The notes under the pieces: generated by a model
Database searches by the model: none
Told to the model about the DNA's origin: nothing
Seen by the model: the letters and a program-made list of their open reading frames with translations, nothing else
Made by a program: the position numbers and the translations under genes
Shown here: in pieces, positions 39,187 to 45,457 of the stretch
Layout of the letters: each line of letters starts with the position of its first letter
Position numbering within the stretch: the stretch's first letter is position 1
Assembly: GCF_016863195.1 (NCBI RefSeq)
Contig: NZ_BOOK01000021.1
Location: 62,001-126,000, forward strand
DNA from: Paraplanobispora takensis
Lineage (GTDB): Bacteria > Actinomycetota > Actinomycetes > Streptosporangiales > Streptosporangiaceae
Reading direction: 5' to 3'
DNA: 64,000 nt

Positions 39187-39503
39187 TACGCCCCCAAGGC
39201 GGAGATCTTGTCTTCCCAGGCCCTGCGGTAGCTCGGACCGAGTCCTCTGCGGAGCAGGGGCCAGTCGGCGACCAGGATGTCCGCGTTCAGATACAGCTCG
39301 GCGTCGGCGCGCCCGCCTCCGGTGATGACCGTGCGGTACATGCTCATCCGGAGCCGCCGGTTCGCCAGATCGAACTCGGCCTGCCCGGACCAGGCGAGAT
39401 GGGGGGGGAGCGCGACCGTTCCCGTACCGGGGCCGCGCAGGTCGGCCAGGGAGTCGGGGATCAGCCGATCCACGTGCTCCCAGCGGGACGGGAGTGTGCT
39501 CAT
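39186..39503 (-). CDS. Small partner protein of the AbiEii-type nucleotidyltransferase
   Basis: This 105-residue protein has no family I recognise. It shows an N-terminal WEHVDRLIPDSLADLRGPGTG and a C-terminal YLNADILVADWPLLRRGLG with many Arg and aromatic residues. The ATG at 39503 has GGAGGA seven bases upstream; a second GTG start at 39563 with a duplicated ribosome-binding site is in frame and would add 20 residues. Coupling to the nucleotidyltransferase gene suggests an antitoxin or partner role; that is inference from position only. Confidence 0.6.
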   Translation of the reverse strand: MSTLPSRWEHVDRLIPDSLADLRGPGTGTVALPPHLAWSGQAEFDLANRRLRMSMYRTVITGGGRADAELYLNADILVADWPLLRRGLGPSYRRAWEDKISALGA

Positions 39504-39589
39504 GTGCGCTCCTCCGCCGGCCGCGTCCGCTGCCCTGCTGTGTCCATGGCTCCGCTCGCTCACGTGCGCTCCTCCGCCGGCCGCGCCCG
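39501..39589. repeat. Duplicated 29-bp translation-initiation module
   Basis: CA(T/C)GTGCGCTCCTCCGCCGG with its following bases occurs at 39501-39529 and again at 39561-39589, exactly 60 bp apart, with two mismatches. On the minus strand each copy is a GGAGGAG ribosome-binding site followed by a start codon, ATG in one and GTG in the other, in the same frame. The partner gene therefore has two equivalent start modules. Confidence 0.7.
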
Positions 39590-39648
39590 TGGCTCGCCCG
39601 CTCCTCCCAGTATGCCGACCGCGCTCCGCTTGCAGGAGGGGGTCGCGA

Positions 39649-40425
39649 TCAGCGGCGCCTGAGCCGGGTGGAGGGCAGGTCGTGGCGGCCGGAGACGAAC
39701 TCCTGGAAGGCGATCTTGGCTCGGATGACGGGGCGGCGCCAGCGCTCCTCGCGGCGTTCGGCGCGGGCCATCCTGCCGGGGCGGGGGCGGCGGGAGCCGG
39801 GGGCGAAGAACCAGTGGGCCCAGGGCGAGCCGGGACGGGCCAGGCGGAGCGCGCCGGGGATCAGCAGGATCGGCACGAACAGGCCGACCAGGCCGGTCCA
39901 GATCTTGCCCTTGAGCAGCGTGACGACGGCGAGCATGAGGTTGACCACGATGAGGCCGCCGGTCAGCCAGAAGCCCTGCGGGGTGCCGTCGGAGTCGTCC
40001 CAGCCCAGCGGGCGCAGGCCCAGCAGGAGCAGGCCGGTGACCGCGATGGCGACGAACACGGCGTCGACCGAGGTGCGGCCCTCCTCCTCCCAGTAGACGT
40101 CGTGCAGGTGCAGGATCAGCGCGAACTCGTCGAGGACCAGGGCCGCCCCGACGCCGAAGACCGCGGCCGTCACGGCGTACCAGCTCTCGGAGACGCCCGA
40201 CACGAGCAGCCCGGCCACCCCGCCGAGCAGGCTCAGCACCACGCCGAACACCACGTGGTGGATGTGCATCTCGCCGACGTTGACGTTGCGGAACCAGCCG
40301 ATCTTGGCCCGGATGAGCCGGACGTTGATGCGGGTGAAGACGAAGGCGAGGATCAGCGCGACGAAGAAACAGAACAGCGGCAGCCGTCCTGTCTCCATGA
40401 TCCGTTGTTGGAACCAATCCCCCAC
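39649..40425 (-). CDS. Integral membrane protein of unknown function
   Basis: This 258-residue protein has about six predicted membrane helices. A His-rich segment (VGEMHIHHVVFGVVLS, then FALILHLHDVYWEE) may bind metal. The C-terminus is basic and cytoplasmic. I do not recognise a named family. The start is uncertain: the GTG at 40425 lacks a strong ribosome-binding site and the ATG at 40398 would shorten it by nine residues. It stands between the AbiEii pair and a FadR-type regulator on the same strand without obvious functional linkage. Confidence 0.7.
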   Translation of the reverse strand: MGDWFQQRIMETGRLPLFCFFVALILAFVFTRINVRLIRAKIGWFRNVNVGEMHIHHVVFGVVLSLLGGVAGLLVSGVSESWYAVTAAVFGVGAALVLDEFALILHLHDVYWEEEGRTSVDAVFVAIAVTGLLLLGLRPLGWDDSDGTPQGFWLTGGLIVVNLMLAVVTLLKGKIWTGLVGLFVPILLIPGALRLARPGSPWAHWFFAPGSRRPRPGRMARAERREERWRRPVIRAKIAFQEFVSGRHDLPSTRLRRR

Positions 40426-40437
40426 AGCCCGTCCAGG

Positions 40438-41169
40438 CTATGCGAGGAAACCCCGCAGGAGCGCCGCCGTCGCCTCCAGATGTTCGGCCACCGCGCGGCC
40501 GGCGGCCTCGGTGTCCCCGGCCAGGATCGCCTCCACGATCGCCTCGTGCTGGGCGGCCGCGTGCTCGATGTTGCGCTGGAGCACCGGGATGGCGTTGAGC
40601 AGGTCGGTGACCCGCAGGCGGGCGTCGGCGCAGGCGGCGGCCAGCAGCGGGGAGCCGGTCAGCTCGGCGATGGCCAGGTGGAAGGCGGTGTCCAGGCGGC
40701 GGTAGTCGTCCGGGCCCGCGGAGTTGACCTCCCGCAGGCGCCGGCGCAGCTCCTCGCGCCGCTCCCGGCTCAGCCTTCCGGCCGAGGCGGTGGCGGCCAG
40801 CACCTGCGCCGCGCCGCACTCGACGGCCATCCGGAAGGTGAGCGCGTCGGCCAGGTCGTCGGTGCCCATGTCGGCCACGGCCCGGCGCAGGTCCTCCTGG
40901 CGGGGCGGGGGCGGGGTGTAGGTGACGAACGCGCCGCCGTACCTGCCCCGCCGCACGTCGAGGTAGCCGGCCTCCTGCAGCGCGCGGATCGCCTCGCGCA
41001 GGGTGACGCGGCTGATCCCGAGCTGCGCGGCGAGTTCGCGCTCGGGCGGCAGCTTCTCGACGACGGCCCCGAGCTTGATGGCCTGGAGCAGCCGTTCCAC
41101 GGTCTCCTCGAAGGCGTTGCCCGCCCGCACCGGCCGCAGCACGGTCGTCAGCATCGGCGACTCGTCCAA
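40438..41169 (-). CDS. FadR-subfamily GntR transcriptional regulator
   Basis: This protein of about 243 residues has the GntR winged helix (KLPPERELAAQLGISRVTLREAIRALQEAGYLDV) and an all-helical FCD ligand domain with the metal-binding His pattern (DTAFHLAIAELTGS, QHEAIVEAI). It is divergent from the amine-degradation operon at 41257 and is its likely repressor. A TTG start at 41169 is preferred because GGAGG lies five bases upstream; ATG at 41154 is the alternative. Confidence 0.9.
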   Translation of the reverse strand: MDESPMLTTVLRPVRAGNAFEETVERLLQAIKLGAVVEKLPPERELAAQLGISRVTLREAIRALQEAGYLDVRRGRYGGAFVTYTPPPPRQEDLRRAVADMGTDDLADALTFRMAVECGAAQVLAATASAGRLSRERREELRRRLREVNSAGPDDYRRLDTAFHLAIAELTGSPLLAAACADARLRVTDLLNAIPVLQRNIEHAAAQHEAIVEAILAGDTEAAGRAVAEHLEATAALLRGFLA

Positions 41170-41184
41170 TCTCCCCTCCGGCTC

Positions 41185-41223
41185 TTGACAAGCGAAACCT
41201 TCGTGCACATCAATGGTCTGACA
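41185..41223 (+). promoter_or_regulatory. Promoter and GntR-type operator of the amine operon
   Basis: TTGACA (41185-41190) is a perfect -35 hexamer with an AT-rich CATCAA/ATCAAT -10 candidate 17-18 bases downstream. GGTCTGACA (41215-41223) resembles the GGTCnGACC core bound by FadR-type GntR proteins and overlaps the expected transcription start. Repression by the divergent regulator is the likely arrangement. Confidence 0.5.
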
Positions 41224-41256
41224 CTAGCCCAATAAGTCTCCGGCGAGGAGGGCGGC

Positions 41257-42600
41257 GTGGACGTCAGCGAGCTTCGCGACGAGGTGGCGGCGGGACGGAT
41301 CGACACGGTGTTGCTGGCGGTCGCCGACATGCAGGGGCGGTTGCAGGGCAAACGCCTGTCGGCGCGCTACTTCCTGGAGGAGGTGCTGGACCACGCCTCG
41401 GAGGGCTGCAGCTACCTGCTCGCGGTGGACGTGGACATGAACACGGTGGACGGCTACGCGATGTCGTCCTGGGATCGGGGGTACGGGGATTTCGTGATGC
41501 GGCCCGACCTGTCCACCCTGCGCCGTGTGCCATGGCAGGAGGGTACGGCCATGCTCATGGCCGACCTGGTGTGGGAGGACGGCTCGGCCGTGCCCCCCTC
41601 GCCCCGGCAGGTCCTGCGCCGGCAGCTCGACCGGCTGGCCGGGCGGGGGTGGCGGGCGTTCGTCGGGACCGAGCTGGAGTTCGTGGTCTACAACGACAGC
41701 TACGAGGACGCCTGGCGCAGGGGCTACCGGGACATGAACCCCGCCAACCTCTACAACGTCGACTACTCCCTGCTCGGCACCGCCAGGATCGAGCCGCTGC
41801 TGCGCCGCATCAGGCTCGGCATGGAGGGCGCGGGGATGTACGTCGAGTCCGCCAAGGGCGAGTGCAACCTCGGCCAGCACGAGATCGCCTTCCGCTTCAC
41901 CGAGGCCCTGGCCACGTGCGACAACCATGCCGTCTACAAGAACGGCGCCAAGGAGATCGCCGCCCAGGAGGGCATGTCGATCACCTTCATGGCCAAGCCG
42001 AACCAGCGCGAGGGCAACTCCTGTCACATCCACCTGTCGTTGCGCTCCGACGACGGCGAGCCGGTCATGGCCGGGGACGGCCCGCACGGGCTGTCGCCGG
42101 CCGGGCGGAGCTTCATCGCCGGGCAGCTCGCCTGCCTGCGCGAGCTCACCCTGTTCCACGCGCCGAACATCAACTCCTACAAGCGGTACGTGCCGGGCAG
42201 CTTCGCCCCCACCGCGGTCAAGTGGGGCGTGGACAACCGGACCTGCGCGATGCGCCTGGTCGGGCACGGGCCGTCGCTGCGCGTGGAGAACCGGGTGCCG
42301 GGCGGCGACGTCAACCCCTACCTGGCGGTGGCGGCGATGATCGCGGCCGGTCTGCACGGGATCGACAACGGGCTGGAGCTTCAGGAGGCGTTCACCGGCA
42401 ACGCCTACACCTCGGGCGCCGACACCGTCCCGCACACCCTGCGGGACGCCCTGGCGCTGTGGGAGGGCTCGAAGGTCGCGCAGGAGGCCTTCGGCGAGGA
42501 GGTCGTGGCCCACTACGCCAACAACGCCCGGGTCGAGCTGACCGCCTTCGAGGCGGCGGTGACCGACTGGGAGCTGTTGCGGGGATTCGAGCGGATGTGA
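41257..42600 (+). CDS. Glutamine-synthetase-like gamma-glutamyl-amine ligase (PuuA/GlnA4-like)
   Basis: This 447-residue glutamine-synthetase-fold protein joins glutamate to an amine at the expense of ATP. The GS core is present: FVGTELEFVVYN, AKGECNLGQHEIAFRF, NSCHIHLSL, NSYKRYVPGSFAPTAVKWG and RVENRVPGGDVNPYLA. The following aldehyde dehydrogenase, SDR and peptidase C26 genes show it initiates gamma-glutamylated amine breakdown, as in PuuA (putrescine) or the streptomycete GlnA4-type ethanolamine ligase. The exact amine cannot be read. The GTG start at 41257 has GAGGAGGG upstream. Confidence 0.88.
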   Translation: MDVSELRDEVAAGRIDTVLLAVADMQGRLQGKRLSARYFLEEVLDHASEGCSYLLAVDVDMNTVDGYAMSSWDRGYGDFVMRPDLSTLRRVPWQEGTAMLMADLVWEDGSAVPPSPRQVLRRQLDRLAGRGWRAFVGTELEFVVYNDSYEDAWRRGYRDMNPANLYNVDYSLLGTARIEPLLRRIRLGMEGAGMYVESAKGECNLGQHEIAFRFTEALATCDNHAVYKNGAKEIAAQEGMSITFMAKPNQREGNSCHIHLSLRSDDGEPVMAGDGPHGLSPAGRSFIAGQLACLRELTLFHAPNINSYKRYVPGSFAPTAVKWGVDNRTCAMRLVGHGPSLRVENRVPGGDVNPYLAVAAMIAAGLHGIDNGLELQEAFTGNAYTSGADTVPHTLRDALALWEGSKVAQEAFGEEVVAHYANNARVELTAFEAAVTDWELLRGFERM

Positions 42601-42602
42601 CG

Positions 42603-43946
42603 ATGAAGATCCTGAATCCGGCGACCGAGGAGGTCGTCGCCGAGGTTGAGCTCGCCGGTGCGGCCGAGGTGGACCGCGCGGTGGAGCAGGCCAGGGCCGC
42701 GTTCGCGTCCTGGCGGAAGGTCGCCCCCGGCGACCGCGCCCGGCTGCTGCGCCGGTTCGCGGCGCTGGTGGACGCCCACGCCGCCGAGCTGGCCGCCCTG
42801 GAGGTCGCGGGCGCCGGGCACACGATCGGCAACGCCCGCTGGGAGGCGGGCAACGTCCGGGACGTCCTGGACTTCTACGCCGGGGCGCCCGAGCGCAACC
42901 ACGGCAAGCAGATCCCGGTGCCCGGCGGGCTGGACGTCACCTTCGCCGAGCCGCTGGGCGTGGTCGGGGTGATCGTGCCGTGGAACTTCCCGATGGTCAT
43001 CATGACCTGGGGGGTCGCCCCGGCCCTGGCGGCCGGCAACACGGTGGTCGTCAAGCCCGCCGAGCAGACGCCGCTGACCGCGCTGCGCCTGGCCGAGCTG
43101 GCCCTGGCCGCGGGCATCCCCGAGGGGGTGCTCCAGGTCCTGCCCGGCGAGGGCGAGGTGGCCGGCGCCCGGCTGGCCGGGCACCCGGACGTGGCGAAGA
43201 TCGTGTTCACCGGCTCGACCGAGGTGGGCAAGCAGATCGCGGCCACGTGCGCCGGGCAGGTCAAGCGGCTCACCCTGGAGCTGGGCGGCAAGAGCGCCAA
43301 CATCGTCTTCGCCGACGCCGACGTGGCCAAGGCCGCCGCCACCGCGCCGTACGCGGTCTTCGACAACGCGGGCCAGGACTGCTGCGCGCGCTCCCGGATC
43401 CTGGTGGAGCGCCCGGTCTACGACGAGTTCATGGAGCGGCTCCGCGCGGCGGTGCTCGGGGTGAAGGTCGGCGACCCGCTCGACGAGGGCACCGAGATGG
43501 GCCCGCTGATCAGCGCCGCGCACCGCGACCGGGTGGCCTCCTTCGTCTCCGGCGCGCCGTACCTGCAGGGCTCCTGCCCCTCGGGGCCGGGCTTCTGGTT
43601 CCCGGCCACGGTGCTGACCCCCGAGCCGGACGACCCGGCGTTCATCGAAGAGATCTTCGGTCCCGTGGTGTCGGTCGTGCCCTTCGACGGGGAGGAGCAG
43701 GCCGTGCGCATCGCCAACGACACGCGTTACGGCCTGAGCGGGTCCATCTGGACCCGTGACGTCGGGCGGGCGCTGCGGGTGGCCCGGGCCGTCGAGGCGG
43801 GCAACCTGAGCGTCAACTCCCACTCGTCGGTGCGCTACTGGACCCCGTTCGGCGGTTTCAAGCAGTCGGGGCTGGGCCGCGAGCTGGGGCCCGACGCCCT
43901 GGCCGCCTTCACCGAGACCAAGAACGTCTTCATTTCGGAGGAATGA
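42603..43946 (+). CDS. Aldehyde dehydrogenase (gamma-glutamyl-aminoaldehyde type)
   Basis: This 447-residue NAD(P)-dependent aldehyde dehydrogenase has cofactor segment VIVPWNFP (124-131), GSTEVGK, the general-base Glu227 in LELGGK and the catalytic Cys260 in NAGQDCCARSR. It is about 30-40 residues shorter than typical family members. It should oxidise the gamma-glutamyl aldehyde made from the glutamylated amine. The ATG at 42603 is two bases past the ligase stop, with a GTG at 42597 overlapping it. Confidence 0.93.
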   Translation: MKILNPATEEVVAEVELAGAAEVDRAVEQARAAFASWRKVAPGDRARLLRRFAALVDAHAAELAALEVAGAGHTIGNARWEAGNVRDVLDFYAGAPERNHGKQIPVPGGLDVTFAEPLGVVGVIVPWNFPMVIMTWGVAPALAAGNTVVVKPAEQTPLTALRLAELALAAGIPEGVLQVLPGEGEVAGARLAGHPDVAKIVFTGSTEVGKQIAATCAGQVKRLTLELGGKSANIVFADADVAKAAATAPYAVFDNAGQDCCARSRILVERPVYDEFMERLRAAVLGVKVGDPLDEGTEMGPLISAAHRDRVASFVSGAPYLQGSCPSGPGFWFPATVLTPEPDDPAFIEEIFGPVVSVVPFDGEEQAVRIANDTRYGLSGSIWTRDVGRALRVARAVEAGNLSVNSHSSVRYWTPFGGFKQSGLGRELGPDALAAFTETKNVFISEE

Positions 43947-43952
43947 GGGGAT

Positions 43953-44717
43953 ATGCAGCGCCTGCAGGACCGAGTGGCCGTCATCACCGGCGCCGGGAGC
44001 GGGATCGGCCTGGCCACCGCGCACCGCTTCGCCCTGGAGGGCGCCCGGGTGGTGTGCGTCGACGTCGACGAGCCGGCCGGGGCCAAGGCCGCCGCCGAGG
44101 TGGGCGGGATGTTCGTGAAGGCGGACGTCACGAACGAGGACGACGTCGCGCGGATGTACCAGGCCGCCTTCGACGCCTACGGCAGCGTGGACATCGCCTT
44201 CAACAACGCGGGCATCTCCCCGCCGGACGACGACTCCATCCTGTCGACGGGCATCGACGCCTGGCGCCGGGTCCAGGAGGTCAACCTGACCAGCGTCTAC
44301 CTGTGCTGCAAGCACGTGATCCCGTACATGCAGCGGCAGGGCAAGGGCTCGATCGTCAACACGGCGTCGTTCGTGGCGGTGATGGGCTCGGCGACCTCGC
44401 AGATCTCCTACACCGCCTCCAAGGGCGGGGTGCTGGCGATGTCGCGCGAGCTGGGCGTGCAGTTCGCCCGCGAGGGCATCCGGGTCAACGCGCTGTGCCC
44501 GGGGCCGGTGAACACCCCGCTGCTGCAGGAGCTGTTCGCCAAGGACCCCGAGCGGGCCCAGCGCCGCCTGGTGCACATCCCGCTCGGCCGCTTCGCCGAG
44601 GCCTCCGAGATCGCCGCGGCGGTGGCGTTCCTGGCCTCCGACGACGCGAGCTTCGTCACCGGCGCGGAGTTCCTGGTGGACGGCGGCATCTCCGGCGCCT
44701 ACGTCACCCCGCTGTAG
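43953..44717 (+). CDS. SDR-family oxidoreductase
   Basis: This 254-residue classical SDR has TGAGSGIG near residues 12-19, the Asp after strand two (VCVDVDE) favouring NAD, NNAG, and the catalytic Ser/YTASK. Located six bp after the aldehyde dehydrogenase, it probably oxidises the hydroxyl or amino-alcohol intermediate of the amine pathway to the aldehyde. That step is inference; homologues are often annotated as 3-oxoacyl-ACP reductase. Confidence 0.9.
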   Translation: MQRLQDRVAVITGAGSGIGLATAHRFALEGARVVCVDVDEPAGAKAAAEVGGMFVKADVTNEDDVARMYQAAFDAYGSVDIAFNNAGISPPDDDSILSTGIDAWRRVQEVNLTSVYLCCKHVIPYMQRQGKGSIVNTASFVAVMGSATSQISYTASKGGVLAMSRELGVQFAREGIRVNALCPGPVNTPLLQELFAKDPERAQRRLVHIPLGRFAEASEIAAAVAFLASDDASFVTGAEFLVDGGISGAYVTPL

Positions 44718-44739
44718 ACCCCGCTGTAGACCCCGCTGC
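44706..44739. repeat. 12-bp tandem repeat across the SDR stop codon
   Basis: ACCCCGCTGTAG occurs twice and is followed by a partial third copy (ACCCCGCTG). The first copy includes the TAG stop of the SDR gene, so a second in-line stop codon follows 12 bases later. The array lies in the 35-bp gap before the peptidase C26 gene. Confidence 0.7.
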
Positions 44740-44752
44740 GAAAGGGCAGGCC

Positions 44753-45448
44753 GTGTCCCGTCCCGTCATCGGCATCACCTGCTACGTCGAGCCGGCGCGC
44801 TTCACCGTCTGGGAGATGACCGCCGCGCTGCTGCCGTACGGCTACGTCGAGCACGTGGTGCGCGCGGGCGGCCAGCCGGTGATCCTGCCCCCGGCGGGCG
44901 ACCCGGCCGAGCTGGCCGGGCGGCTGGACGGGCTGATCGTGGCGGGCGGCGGTGACATCGACCCGGCGCGGTACGGCGAGCCGCCCCACGAGCGGACCGG
45001 CTACATCCGGCGGTTCCGTGACGAAGCGGAGCTGGGGCTGGTCCGCGCCGCCCTCGACCGCGGCCTGCCCCTCCTCGGCGTCTGCCGGGGCCTGCAGGTC
45101 CTCAACACGGTCCTGGGCGGCACCCTGCACCAGCACGTGCCCGACGTGGTGGGACACGGCGGCCACGCCCCGGCCCCGGGCCGCTTCGGCCGCATGCCGG
45201 TACGGCTCGCACCGGGCAGCCGGGTCGCGAAGATCCTGGGGGACGGGCCCGCGGACGTGGCCCACTATCACCACCAGGCGATCGACCGGCCGGGCGAGGG
45301 CCTGACCGTGACCGCCCACGCGCAGGACGGCACGGTCGAGGCCGCGGAGCTTCAGGGCCATCCCTTCGCGGTGGGGGTGCAGTGGCACCCGGAGGCCGAC
45401 GAGGAGTGCGCCCTGTTCGCCGGCCTGGTCGAGCACATCCGCCGCTGA
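44753..45448 (+). CDS. Gamma-glutamyl-gamma-aminobutyrate hydrolase-like protein (peptidase C26)
   Basis: This 231-residue class I glutamine-amidotransferase-fold hydrolase of the PuuD type has its catalytic triad in GVCRGLQ (Cys111), WHPEAD (His212, Glu214) and a GGGDIDPARY segment typical of the family. It should release the glutamate cap from the oxidised gamma-glutamyl product, regenerating glutamate. The GTG at 44753 has only a weak AAAGGG upstream. It is the last gene of the amine operon and converges closely (9 bp) on the ABC permease gene. Confidence 0.9.
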   Translation: MSRPVIGITCYVEPARFTVWEMTAALLPYGYVEHVVRAGGQPVILPPAGDPAELAGRLDGLIVAGGGDIDPARYGEPPHERTGYIRRFRDEAELGLVRAALDRGLPLLGVCRGLQVLNTVLGGTLHQHVPDVVGHGGHAPAPGRFGRMPVRLAPGSRVAKILGDGPADVAHYHHQAIDRPGEGLTVTAHAQDGTVEAAELQGHPFAVGVQWHPEADEECALFAGLVEHIRR

Positions 45449-45457
45449 CCCCGGACC

